Shown here in pieces: positions 35,625 to 47,829 of a stretch of 64,000 bases of DNA; the first letter of the stretch is position 1; each line of letters starts with the position of its first letter. The position numbers were made by a program, and so were the translations under genes. The DNA comes from Antennarius striatus. Taxonomy: Eukaryota; Chordata; Actinopteri; Lophiiformes; Antennariidae. The stretch covers positions 19,702,501-19,766,500 of the forward strand of contig NC_090779.1 in NCBI RefSeq assembly GCF_040054535.1. The letters are read 5' to 3'. A model generated the notes under the pieces. The model ran no database searches and was not told the origin of the DNA. It saw only the letters and a list, made by a program, of their open reading frames with translations.

Positions 35625-38600
35625 CCTCCCTCCCTCCCTCCCTCCCTCCCTCCCTCCCTCCCTCTCTCTCTCTCTCTCTCTCCCCAATTCTGTTCACCTC
35701 AACTCTGCAGGGAATTTGCTGGTGATTGCTTTTGTGAGCTATTTTGGTGCTAAACTCCACCGACCCAAGATCATAGCGATCGGCTGTATATTGATGTCTT
35801 TTGGGACCTTTTTGATGGCCATGCCTCATTTCATTATCGGACGGTAGGCACAGTGTCATGTCTGTGTGTGTGTGGTTTACATATATGTTGATCTGTTTTA
35901 AGTCTTCCACCCAATAAAAATAATATAATGACAATATCTCTTGTACTTGAACTATGCTCTCTCTAATTTGTGTAGTTGTGTTTCTCGTTATAAGTATCTA
36001 ACAATACCTGGTGCTTTCTCCCTTCCCTTGTTTAACAGTCACATTGGTATTTTGTACGCAGCTACAAGATCGAAACATCGGTCAGATCTTCCGTGAATTC
36101 AACCAGTAACCTCCCTCCATGTCCAGAAAGCTCAACAGAGTTGGCCAGGGCAGGTGACAGACCTTCTATAATTCCATCTGAAGGTAAGAAAGGAGATGAA
36201 TAAATAAAACGTTTACCAGGTGTTGTCAGAATGTTTTATTAGTAAAGTCTTCTCCAATCTTTCGTATGTCGAGCTACAGGCTGCGAGCGGGAATCTAGCG
36301 TTTCGATGTGGATCTATGTTTTGCTGGGGAATATCCTGCGGGGCATCGGAGAAACTCCCTTACAGCCTTTGGGAATATCCTACATTGATGATTTTGCCCA
36401 ATCAGAGAATGCTGCCCTCTATATTGGTACTGTAATGCATTTTACTCACTGTGAATGATTGTGGCTGATGTGATTAAGGAATATCAGATTGAACATTTGT
36501 TCTGACTGCCAAACAAATGATCACTCGGCCTCTTGATCATTTACACCAGATGATAATATAGACTCTATATTTGGAAGAATTTGTGATGAATTGATGTCAA
36601 ATCCCAGAAGAATATTAATTTGAATCCTGTGTAAAAACCAAAGAGGTATCTGACTTTCTTTTATATTCTAGGATGTGTCCAAACCATCTCAGTTATTGGT
36701 CCTGTCTTTGGGTACCTACTGGGGTCATTGTGTGCCAAGATCTATGTGGACATTGGTTATGTGGACATGGGTGAGTGATTAAAGTTGTTTTTGAAGATTC
36801 TCTTCTTTTTTTTACACTGCAGAAACGTAGTCCCAATCCAAATTGAAGAGACGTATTTAGAAATTCATTGTATCACGGTTCATTACGGGTTCATACGATG
36901 AAACACACCTGCCAGGATGAAATAAATTAGGGTTAGGGTTAGATTTATGGGCTGACTGGAAAGCAGATGTTTAAAGAGACACATACTGTTGAGCAATCTT
37001 ACCCCCAAGCCACAGCCTTTATATTTAAAGCACTTTTTTAAATTGTACTTAATCAAAAATCCACTTTGTCCTCCACAGAAATTATTCTAACAAGAAAAGA
37101 ATTACAATTCCAAAGCCTGAGAGGCAAAGGTTTTCTATGTTTTGCTGATTGGGTTTTCATTTCAACACAGAGACGGTGACTATTACCCCTGGAGATGCCC
37201 GCTGGGTGGGGGCCTGGTGGCTGGGCTACCTCATCGCTGGAACCTTCACCCTGATGTCTGCTGTTCCTTTCTGGTTCCTGCCTAAATCCCTGCCCATGCC
37301 TGTGGATAAACATGATAGCAGCTGCACCCCAGAGCAAACTAGGTTTATCAAAGATTCCCCAACGTTGGAGCACAAGTTCAGACCAGAAGAACCAGTGGAT
37401 TTATATCAAATGACCAAAGGTAGGATTATACTGGCATTCATCGCACATTTCTACCACAACTACAAACCTGTATTTCTTCTCAAGAATTAAAATTGTCTTC
37501 ACATCTTGGGACAAATTAGTCTGTATGTCATTTTAGACTTACTTGTGATCTACTTTTCAATACTGGATCCTGCCTATAAACACGATAAAATCGCAGAAGC
37601 AGAAAGTGGTGAAGTTTCCAATATCATTCATGAACTTTTCCACACAGAATTTGTGCCCACATTGAAGAATCTCCTCGGAAATCCTGTGTACATCATTTAC
37701 TTATGTGTGACCATCATTCAGTTCAACTCTCTCATCGGGATGGTGACCTACAAGCCCAAATATATCGAGCAACACTACGGTCAGTCAGCATCAAAAGCCA
37801 ATCTTCTAATGGGTAAGCAGAGCATTTCAATTATTCACAATGTTTTCTTTGTTTGGATGATTTCCGTCTCTTTGTTTTTGTTTTTCTTTGCTAATGTGTC
37901 GGCGAACTTGTTCAAAATCAGCGTTGCGTCACTGAAAGGAAAGTATTTAAGAATTCAAAGTGATGTGAACTGAATGGTTATAAGTGTTTCATGCTTTTGA
38001 TGAATATTTTATGCTTCATCCCCCGTATCCCTATGAAGCCGCAGCTTCAAATGCTAACCAGTTTTAGCGCAATCATCGGACTTTCTGAAATGACAAACAT
38101 TGGCTAACAAAAGCGCACAAAATAATGAGACCAATTTTTAGGTCACCCTGTTGGAGTTGGACACAGTGTAATAGCGTGGCTCTTTGAATACACATAACTG
38201 ACGGCAAAGATGGTGTTTAATGATGAGAAATGCATTACATATCCTTTCAGACTTCAAAAGTCATTTTCATCTTTCATGAGCTTCACTTTACATGAAATAT
38301 GAATGAGAAAGTTCTTAGTCTGCTCTTACGAGGTCTGTGCTGCCGCCTGATGTTGCCTCTTCATGTTGTGTCTTGTTTTCCGACTACAGTACTTTAAAAT
38401 TTTGTTTTATTCTGCGGTTTGGCTAGGCATGATCAACATCCCAGCTGTGGCCCTGGGGATGTTCTCAGGAGGAGTTGTCATGAAAAAGTACAAACTGTGC
38501 ATCATGGGAGCAGCAAAATTTGCCTTCGGGACATCCCTGCTGGGCTACTTCCTGTCACTTTTTTTCTTTGCCATGGGCTGTGAAAACTCCAAAGTGGCAG

Positions 38601-39037
38601 GCATCACAGTTTCGTATAGCGGGTATGTGGATAGATTTACCTCCATATGTCTTCTGTAATACTCAAAGGAAGCCACGAAGTTTCTTTAAATCATTCAAAC
38701 TAACCCTTCTTAGGATTCCTTTTGTGTTTCCTTTCTTCGAATCTAGCTTTATAATTAATGCACATAATGCGTTTGATTCACTTGTCATATGAGCTGTCAA
38801 TAATATATGCATTTTCTTCTTTCTTGTTTGTCGCATTCAGTGTGGAAGGCTCGTCCAATCAGGAACTGGCGCTCTTCTCTGACTGTAATTCAGGTTGCTC
38901 TTGCTCCGGACGGGAGTGGGATCCGGTTTGCGGGGTGAACGGGATCACCTACGTGTCTCCATGCTGGGCTGGATGTGCGTCCACCACAGGCTCTGGCAGA
39001 AATACGGTCAAACACACACAGCTGACTTCACAATGCT

Positions 39038-39115
<78 letters not shown>

Positions 39116-40559
39116 TGACAGCTGATGCATGCAGACCAACAAATGACATTTTGATGGTGTGTGCATGACTGTTAACTTACAAGACAAGCGTGTCCAGTTG
39201 TGTTTTCTCTCTTTGGTTAAATTAGTGTTCTTCTGCTTTGTTAGGCGTTTGACAATTGCAGTTGTGTAGCGCTGACGGAGACCCAACCTGGCAACCTGAC
39301 AGCCACGCTGGGACAGTGTCCACGCAGAGACAGCTGTGACAGAATCTTCCCTTATTTCCTTGCTCTGTCCGTTCTCAGCTCGTTCATCATCTCTCTTGGA
39401 GGAACGCCTGGCTTTGTGCTGCTTGTCAGGTCCGGTGACAGCCCCCCCCCACACACACACACACGTACACCCACCCACCATGAATTCATCTAGCCTGTTG
39501 TAGAAGCAATGCATCATCGCATCGATCTCTGATATGACAGGATTACATTTCAGGTTGTTATTTTGTATTAAAGCATCTGAACATTCTGATGTTCATCATC
39601 TTTCTTTTAATATTTGTAAAGTTTACAACTTAAATAACTTGAACTCCTTTGCCTTTTTTTCCCCAAAGGTGCATTAGTCCTGAGCTAAAATCCCTGGCTT
39701 TAGGAGTCCACACATTGGCCACTCGCACCCTTGGTGAGGATCATCGTGTGCTGTTGAGTTGATATTCAACTGGCTGTTTGTTGGAGCAGAGTTTTACCAA
39801 TGCTTCTTTTAGGTGTTGCAGTAAATAACAAAAACAACAACACAAAAAAATAAGTTTATGTTGTTTAATAAAAGTGTAAACGATGGATATCTAAACTTGG
39901 AGTAACAATTTCTTTTAAATAACATGACAGCTGGAATACCTGCCCCCATATACTTTGGAGCCATAATTGACACAACATGCCTCAAATGGGGAAACAAGAT
40001 GTGTGGAGGAAGAGGAGCATGTAGAATATATGACACCTCAGCTTACAGGTAATGACCTTCACCATGAGGAGCTGGAGGAGGTTTAGATGATCACCGGTGT
40101 TTGTTTGATTGTCTTTTGCTCTGGAATGACTGAAACTTTGTGAAGAAGTGGATGAAGGAAGAGTTGATGAGAGTTTGAGTCTTTCTGCGACATTGTGACA
40201 TTTCTACGTAGTTTGACAGGAAGTAGATCGACATTATCATGGCACCATCACCACAGTGTTAGCATATACTGTACTGTACCTTGGCCAATGACACTAAAGG
40301 CATGGGGGTAGATGAATAAAGGATTGATGATGAAACTGGAACTTGACTCTTTGCCACTTTTCTTTATTCTAGGATCGTGTACCTGGGTCTGACGTTAGGC
40401 TTGAGGACCATCTCCTTCCTCTTTTGTATTTCAGGCTTTGCTCTTCTCAAAACACATATTCAGAAGGAACAGAACCATGCCATGGACAATGGGATCACAG
40501 AGTTGGAGGCATTAAAGAAGGAGGAGAGTGGCTCGGCTGATGGAGAGACTCCGCTATGA
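33998..40559 (+). CDS. slco1c1: Solute carrier organic anion transporter 1C1 (thyroxine transporter)
   Basis: Sodium-independent plasma-membrane carrier; OATP1C1 moves T4 and reverse T3 across brain barriers (family knowledge). Coding exons: 33998-34096, 34945-35086, 35711-35843, 36062-36183, 36280-36426, 36672-36770, 37171-37419, 37648-37812, 38427-38622, 38841-39006, 39245-39429, 39669-39733, 39931-40048, 40373-40559. Phases agree throughout and give 690 residues, close to human (712). Visible: [20 protein letters not shown] in the first membrane region, the OATP signature [17 protein letters not shown] (about residues 255-271), [17 protein letters not shown], a cysteine-rich Kazal-like loop (about 460-545) and the C-terminus ETPL, a class I PDZ ligand pattern. 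Two in-frame ATGs (33998, 34007) compete; the second has the better Kozak context (A at -3, G at +4). 1C1 rather than 1A/1B is chosen from the motif match and linkage to pde3a. Confidence 0.93.
35570..35682. repeat. (CT)n-(CCCT)n-(CT)n pyrimidine tract before an slco1c1 exon
   Basis: A 113-base pure pyrimidine stretch with CT, CCCT and CT blocks, ending 28 bases before the exon start at 35711. Confidence 0.97.
39042..39113. repeat. (CA)n microsatellite after a weak slco1c1 donor
   Basis: About 35 CA units starting about 35 bases downstream of the exon end at 39006, whose donor is the weak ACG/GTCAAA. Confidence 0.97.
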
Positions 40560-41519
40560 GATTCAACTTAGCGTCTTATCTTTGGACTTGGCTCCAAGGC
40601 AAATCTATAGAGGAATACCAAATCTGTGGACACTGTCCTAACATACAGTGTATACCTGTACAGGTTTTCTGTAAATATGAGGTAACTGAACGGAGTCATT
40701 TTGAAAACACAATATGCTCGAATGTAAAGCATTTGTATTTCTGTTTTTCATGAGCAGATTACATTTGTAGGAAACGTAACGTATTTGCGCTTTTTTCTAT
40801 GTTGTTCTTTGTTTTTATTATGAAATTTTATAAAGGTTGATTCAACATATGGAAAAGTGCCTGAATATAAAAGGATTAACTCCGTCCTGACACTTCTGTG
40901 TCCATGGAAATGGAAGAGGCTCATACACTGTTCCTTATTATGAGGCACCACATTTTACCCCAACATGTGATCTTATTTTGTATTGTTTATATTTCACTTG
41001 CAAACCAAACTGTGACAAAACAAAAATTAGATCTTTTACAAAATGTTTTTTAAAAAAGCAGTTAAAGAAAGCTTTCATATATAAATTAAAAGCTTTTAAT
41101 AACAAATGTGTCTTGTGGCAGAAATTCATTGATTGTTGTCAAATCCACAAATTACACTTAATGATATCATAAAATTGCAATCACATAATATACACGAGAT
41201 TCGCATGGTAATGTGTGATGCTGTGGTCTATGCAAGTCCAAAGAAACTGCTGCATGACTCAGGCTATAAATGATTAAATGTTAAAAATTACCAATGAACT
41301 GAATGAAAAGTTTCATTCACTTGTACACTTTTAGTACTTTTAATATGTTTTTTTCCTCATCATGTTATTTTACATAATCCTTAAATTTAAAAAAAAAAAG
41401 TGTAACTGTACAAGATAATCCCAACATGCTCTGTACTGTGGAACACCATTTTTGTGTCATGAAAAAACCTGGATTTCACAGACCAACAGCCAGGAAACAG
41501 TTGTTCTGTTTTCCTGTGG

Positions 41520-43267
41520 TCACTGATCCTTTTTCTCAGCAGCACTCTGGAGATTCTGTGGATCAAGTGAAGAATTAAAAACAGATTCACTCTTGTATCA
41601 AGCTGGGTCATATAACAGAATAAGGCATTTAAATAATTGTGATACCAGTATCAAATCCAGTATTTGTAAAGGGATGCCGTTCCATTGCGGTAATCAACTG
41701 AACTGATACTTAAATGGATGTAGCCTGGTCTATTCTGATATTTGCCAGTTTAGATGTATGGATTTCTGGTACCCTGTCCTATAATAGACAAAGGGTGTTT
41801 CATCACTGTGTGTGCATGCACAAATAAAAATGTGTGTTGGACCTGGAGTTGGTGGTGTTCCGTCAACAGTCTGTCGTACTCCTGCGCGAGACCCTTGGCC
41901 TGCCTCTTCATGGCCTCCACCTCGGAGTGAGACCTGCTCACGGCTGCACAAACAGTTCCACATCTATAAATTCAATCCCTCTGTTTCTTTTTTCACCCCA
42001 CGGCCAGCAGTTTGCAAAACAGGCTCGTCCAGTTTTAAAGAGGACGATTATTCTGTGTATAGGCAGCGGTGATGTCTTACCCTCCTCGGCAACCTTTACT
42101 TGTTTCACCAGCTCCTCGACTTCCATCTTCAGTTGGTGGTTTTTTGCTGACATGGATTTTTCCTCATTCAAGAGAGCCTTGAACACAAATAGCTCTAAGT
42201 TAAAACATGGAAGCTGAATCACAAAAAGAATGCACTGAATTTGAAAATGTATATTACTGGCTGCATTTGAAGATTTGGGTTACAAACATTTTGTCCAGAT
42301 GGAACACAAAGTTCCTCTGATTATGACTCACTTGTTTTAGCATCAGATTGTCATCCTGCTGCTGCTTGACTGTTTTGGCACCGTCGTCCATCCGTGCTTT
42401 AAGATCTGAATAGTTTTCTAATGTAGCTGCGACCTGGTTGAGCAAGGTGACGACGCGACGCATGATGCTGTGATGAGTAGACAGCAGAGTAGAGGAAAAC
42501 GAAAGGAAGGACAAGACCCTAGAAAGTAAACCTTTAAGGTTCCAAATACTTCATTCTGCTATTCTGAATAGACACAGACAGAAATCACACTAACAGCCAG
42601 AGGAAGAGCGAGAAACCAGATATGTAGAGGTTCCTCTGGGCTCTGAAGAGCTTCATGTGAAGGTGGTCGTATAAATTCGGGTTCACCTTGGCATCCTGCA
42701 TGGGCTCGTGACCCGAGTACTTGTGGACCTCACGAACCGCATCTGAAGGTGATGAAGAAGGGCACAGGAGTGTAAACTGATGCTGACATCACGCTGTCAG
42801 TCTGGTCATGTTACTGTTCAACGTCTCACAGCAGATAGACTCACCGAGGAAAAGAACAATAAGGACCATGATCATGGTAAAGAAGCATTTGTTCCAGTAT
42901 GGAGATAACCAGTTCCATATTCTCAAGCTGAAAACCAAACGCCATCTGAAAAAATAGATAAAGCATTTGTGAATGTCTGCCATAACATACTGTGCAGTCA
43001 TTGCACATGTGCAGGACATGGATGCACTCTGCTGGTGAGTGGTAAAAAAAAACACCACGTTTTCCCTTTACCAAAGAAGCTCCTGCAGAAGACGTCATGT
43101 TGGACTGATTCAGAGAAAGAGACAACAAAATTGATCTATGGTTATGTTGTGGGATCTCATATTGAACTGCAGTACCTCTTTGCTGATATGAAGGGTATGC
43201 ACAAGATGAGGTTGACTGCTATCTCTGCATAGAGAAAGAAAGCCACAGCTGTCCACTGGAGAGTCAT
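41520..43267 (-). CDS. bcap29: B-cell receptor-associated protein 29 (ER membrane, BAP29/BAP31 family)
   Basis: ER-resident three-pass protein involved in export and quality control of membrane proteins; forms homo- and heterodimers with BAP31 (family knowledge). Exons on the minus strand, 5' to 3': 43267-43176, 42945-42845, 42742-42595, 42467-42332, 42177-42081, 41943-41843, 41555-41520. All phases join: 236 residues, against 241 (BCAP29) and 246 (BCAP31) in human. Starts MTLQWTAVAFFLYAEIAVNL (first membrane segment), second segment near residues 46-64, then DAVREVHKY and HMKLFRAQRNLYISGFSLFL into the third. The C-terminal half is a charged coiled coil (about 130-225) with AKGLAQEYDRLLTEHHQLQ. 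The last exon encodes only NLQSAAEKKDQ, giving a KKxx ER-retrieval signal. BCAP29 rather than BCAP31 rests mainly on gpr22 nearby. Convergent with slco1c1, 960 bp between stop codons. A possible 5' UTR donor (GTAAGC on the minus strand) is near 43650. Confidence 0.88.
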
Positions 43268-43746
43268 GATGGCTGTTCTCTTCCTGAGGGGAATAACCAG
43301 TTCATTAGCTCCAAATTTGAAATGAATCAATCCCAATGGAAGCACAGGAATATACCAAAATATTCCTGTATATTTTTTTTACATATTCATAGCTGTATTT
43401 TATACAGGATAAACATATACACTTTGCTACTCATATATTGAAGGCTGACTTTCACTCATAAATGTTTTGTAGGCCCACTGCATTGAACACGGGATTTGTA
43501 GCAAGCTTCCATGGCCTATTTGCTATTAATAGGATTTTACTGGTGTATTCTGAGGCTTTAGCGTTAGTACCATCAACCCGTGTTCTCATTTTATTCAAGA
43601 GCAGGAGGTGGTAATCTAGTTCGAGCAGTAAATAGAGTTGTTAGCTTACCAGACTAAGTTGAATGATCAGAGGAAATGAAAAGTCCAGATGAACACATAA
43701 ATGTGCTCTCTCTCTTTCTCTCTCTTGGTCTCCTCTCTCTCTGTCT

Positions 43747-43748
<2 letters not shown>

Positions 43749-43833
<85 letters not shown>
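43749..43833. repeat. (CA)n microsatellite
   Basis: About 42 CA units after a TCTCTC stretch (43706-43745), upstream of the bcap29 start codon. Confidence 0.97.
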
Positions 43834-43835
<2 letters not shown>

Positions 43836-46399
43836 CAGCTGCTAGTGAGCATCTGAGGAGCTCCTGCCCTAAATAAAACTCGGCTTGTCAGTCGACATGA
43901 TAGGTCAGCCCCTCTGGATATTTAAAAAAAGATCAGATGCCGACTGACCAATCTGAAAAAAAAAACAAAAAAAAACTTTGTTTACAGTTAACTCAATGAA
44001 TGCAACTTTTTATACATGTTTTTTTTCCCCACTGGTGTGTGTCCTGATGAATATATTTATTTGTGGGTGACTGTGTTTTGTCATCTCCTCACATTTCATA
44101 CCAGGGAAAATACAGTCATGAAGAGGAACGCTCTGTCAATTAAAATAAAAGTTATCTCTTGGTTTACTTTCTCCACCCCTGGACTCCAGGGACAGAACAA
44201 GCTAATAAAGAGCCACAAGAGGGCAGCATTATCTTATGGCAATACTTGAGCTCCATCACAGAAGCAGGAAGTAGGAAGTCTGGTAAGTGTTCTGGTTATT
44301 TCACTGAATTCACTCCAAATATTCCCAGTTAGATTCACATCAAGCCAACAGTGTGGAGGTTCAAGGGCTCAGTTTACAGCCAGAAACCTATTAACAGTCA
44401 CTGAAACAGATGGTTTAACCACCAAGATGTAGAAAAGTTTTGCTTTTTTGTCTTTGTTTGTCTTTTACACACACATTTTATCTGTGGCGCACATCAACAG
44501 CAGAGACTGAGACACTTTTTCAGTATTCTTGTTTTTGCATCTTCTTCCTTGTGAATAACAAGGAGGAATTCAGCTCCCGGGACTGTTTTGTATGTTCTGC
44601 CCTCTCCACTGTACGCCGCTTGCAAAGTCTATTCAGTTTCCTCTGTGAAAGAGACTGATAGCTGCTCCCCTCTTTTGACTGCATGTCTCAGGAGGACTGA
44701 GGAGCAAAATGTTTACAGCTGCACGCTGTGATAGCTTTTTAAGAGTGGGCAAATGGCATAACAGAAGTGATTATGCTTTGATTGCTCTCCTCTCCTGCAA
44801 TCTCAGAGGTTTCAGTTCAGGAGACTGAAAAGTCATTGCAGCAAAACTCCTGTCATAAGCAGATGGTCAACCTACAGTGATAGTGTGCTCGGTGGTTTGT
44901 TGCAAACCAAGAGCTCCATCTGTTGTGTTTAATGTCCGTCTCTATTTAAATCTCTGTCATGACAGATGCAACAGGCAATGTGATCATACATATGGGCTTT
45001 CTAAAATACCATCTTAATTATTATATAAGATTTGAGAGAGAGTTTAGCTTTTCATTTCGACTCTTTTGGCCACGCTTTGGACGAAGAGATAGATTAGAAT
45101 GAGATTTGTGATTATATTGTAATATTTGTATGTTCTTAACAGCAGATGTGAGTCTGAGGAGAAAATATGTACTGTATTACTGGTTCCACTGACTTTTCAG
45201 GAAGATGAATGTTTGTTGGGTTCTCCACTCTCAAACTGCTCGTTGGATTGTCATGGAACTTGGTCCCTCGCATTCTTGATTGGAAAGTAGATTAGGATTT
45301 AATTTCATCAAAATTACTTCTGCTGCTGTTATTAATGATCCAATGTATAGTATGCACCACTAAGAACGGAATGATCAATTTATGTAATTAGTGCAAAGGT
45401 TAATTTATTCAATACTGTGTTTTGTCTTTTGGATTTTCATGACTCAGAAATGACTGTTTACAGTGGTATGTACAATTCAAACAATGCTTCTGATATTGAT
45501 TATCATCTATTAACATATGTGGCATAATAATAACTGTTTGTTCAAGAATGATATGAGGCCAGAAGATGATTTCACAATCTATTGGCAATTTCCTTGCTTT
45601 ATAGGCTGTTTCCCAGCAACGCTATTTCAAGATGCATGTATAGATAGAGGCTTGAAAACAGTTTCACAGAGAGCTACAGTAAGAGGAGTTGAGGGGGAGT
45701 TGTTGGGCAGTTAACTGCGCGAATCACAAAAAAATGATGGGTGGATAATGTTCGGTATCAAAGAGGTTAACATTTGTTTCAGCACAGAGTGCACACTTCT
45801 ACACATCTAAGGATATGCAGTCAGATCCCTGCTGGAAAGCGTACAGGATGGCTCATCCCCAGAAAGTGGTGTGAGAACGGCGTTAAAGAAGTAAAACTGT
45901 TAGTGCGTGTTTACGACTTAATTACAGGAGCAGAGGTTTGATCCACATGCACCTAGAGCTATTTCAGGGCTTAAAAAAGGGAGGCTGTCTGATAAATTTG
46001 GATACAGGTTTAATCACTTCTTGACGTGCTGCCATGTTGAAACATCCATAAGTGGAGTGATGAAAATAATGAAAATAATAATAATGTAAAAAAAAAAAAA
46101 AAAGATTTCCCACCAATTGTGCTTATCTTCGCAGTTATGATTTTATATTTTTATCAAAGTATCGTCATCAATCCGTGACTTCACCAGCGATTATTTCTTG
46201 ATAATTCATAAATCTGACATACAGTATATTAGTTCATATTTACTGAGGTGCAGACAACACAGCGCTATCGGCACGTGTCCCCGATCTTACTCCCCATTTC
46301 ATGACACTCTCAAACTGTCTGATCAAATCAAAGTAAAAATATTTTATCTTCCTCCTCTGACTCGATATGTTTCAGTAATTGCAATAATAACATGAATAA

Positions 46400-46420
46400 T
46401 AGAACGCAATCAATGCAAAT
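46400..46420 (+). other. Octamer-containing 21-bp motif, copy 1
   Basis: AGAACGCAATCAATGCAAAT preceded by T is identical to 49914-49934. It contains ATGCAAAT, the POU-factor octamer, beside an AATCAAT word. The flanks differ. It lies between bcap29 and gpr22. Confidence 0.5.
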
Positions 46421-46966
46421 TATTATTTTTAATAGAGTTAATTAAAATTATACAGAATTAAGGGAAGAAACTGAGCCCCCTTAGAGGAAGCTCATGTCGA
46501 CATAGGATTTGCATGTAAACTCTACATAGGTCTAGATTCTAATGTAGAACCCTCTGTCTCAGGTGATTCGTTAACACTTAAACTGCTTTATTCGTGCAAT
46601 CATAAACAAAACATTGTACCCTGTTTTGACTTTAATGAACACAAATGCTACTAGACCCAAGCTGTCAGGCTGCGTTGCTCAGCTCTGTTGCGGCCCCATT
46701 TGTATCTTTTCATGTCAAGAGAATAGAACTGGTATTACAGTCAGCAGTCATCATCTCGAGCAGAGCTGGAGGGCAGCAATTGTCTTTCTGCTGTCTCTCC
46801 TCTCACACATAGCGCTTGACATTCTGTCAGTGCCTGATAAATAACTGGACTGACACATGCAGATATTGTTTTAGCATGTCTGCACCAGCTGTAGAATATT
46901 CCTACCAATAACACACATTTCTGAATACATGCATGAACCTACATACGCACAGGAAGGTGCACACAA

Positions 46967-46970
<4 letters not shown>

Positions 46971-47009
<39 letters not shown>
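46971..47009. repeat. (CA)n microsatellite
   Basis: About 19 CA units, intergenic. Confidence 0.95.
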
Positions 47010-47015
<6 letters not shown>

Positions 47016-47231
47016 CAGGTACACACAGGGGCTATCAGAAATCCAACTTTTTGCCCTGTTGCAGCAAACTTTTTCATTTAGGTGTGCCATCATATCGATT
47101 GTGCAGCAACTAATAAATTTTAAACATGACCTTTTTGTCATTTAGCACACACATAAGTTGTTAAGATGATATGTTAATCATTTTTATTGGGAATAAATGT
47201 GCAAGAAAATGTTTTTCTTCATTTAAAAAAA

Positions 47232-47656
47232 CTAGGGGCGGCAGTGGCTCAGTAGTAGAGCGGGTCGTCCAGTGTTCCAAGATCGGCGGTTCAATTCCCC
47301 GCTCCCATCCAAAAGTGTGAGCTGCTGCCTCACAACACGGCGGACCCGGGTTCGAGTCCCGCTCTGTGTGGAGTTCGCATGCTCTCCCCGTGTCTGCGTG
47401 GGTTCTCTCCGGGTTCTCCGGCTTCCTCCCACCACCAAAAGCATGCGCTTCAGGTTGATTGGCTGGTCCCAAATTGACCATAGGAGTGAGTGTGTGTGTG
47501 AGTGGTTGTTTGTTTCTATGTGGCTCCGCGGTGCACTGGCGTCGTGCCCAGAGTGTCCCCCGCCTCACGCCCTGAGACTGCCAGGATAGGCACTGGCTAC
47601 ACCGCGACCTGCGTTAGCGGATTAAGCGGGTTGGAAGATGAATGAATGAATGAATA
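47232..47656 (+). repeat. Composite tRNA-like (SINE-type) repeat with two B boxes
   Basis: Opens with GGGGCGGCAGTGGCTCAGTA, an A-box-like start, and has B boxes GGTTCAATTCC at 47288-47298 and GGTTCGAGTCC at 47349-47359, both fitting the tRNA promoter consensus. It continues through CTCTCCCCGTGTCTGCGTGG and a shared body, AGCTCCGCGGTGCACTGGCG type, and ends in (GAAT)n. This is a retroposon, not a functional tRNA: no tRNA fold was found. Confidence 0.7.
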
Positions 47657-47730
47657 TTAAATGATCTCAATGAAACACATTTTCCTTTTGATTTAATTTA
47701 AATAGCTTGGTTACAACGTAAAAACATGTG

Positions 47731-47829
47731 GTTGGTTGGTTATCTGGCTCTCTGGCTGGCTGGTTGGCTGGCTGACTGGCTGGTTGGTTGGTTGGTTGGT
47801 TGATTGGTTGGTTGGTTGGTTGGTTGGTT
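47731..47829. repeat. (GGTT)n/(GGCT)n microsatellite
   Basis: Tetranucleotide array: GGTT and GGCT units mixed at the left, nearly pure GGTT at the right, about 75 bp past the tRNA-like repeat. Confidence 0.93.

Noticed and set aside
36925..36944. TTAGGGTTAGGGTTAG, telomere-like
   Set aside because: Only about two and a half units in an intron, too short to claim an interstitial telomere.
37541..37647. Alternative in-frame upstream acceptors for the slco1c1 exon starting at 37648
   Set aside because: They keep the frame, but the extra residues break the alignment with the remembered family spacing (MARDFLPSLKN in human against [11 protein letters not shown] here).
47272..47360. tRNA gene
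   Set aside because: B boxes are present, but no cloverleaf could be drawn and the context is a retroposon ending in (GAAT)n.
47161..47589. ORFs of 105-135 codons on both strands
   Set aside because: They run through the tRNA-like composite repeat.
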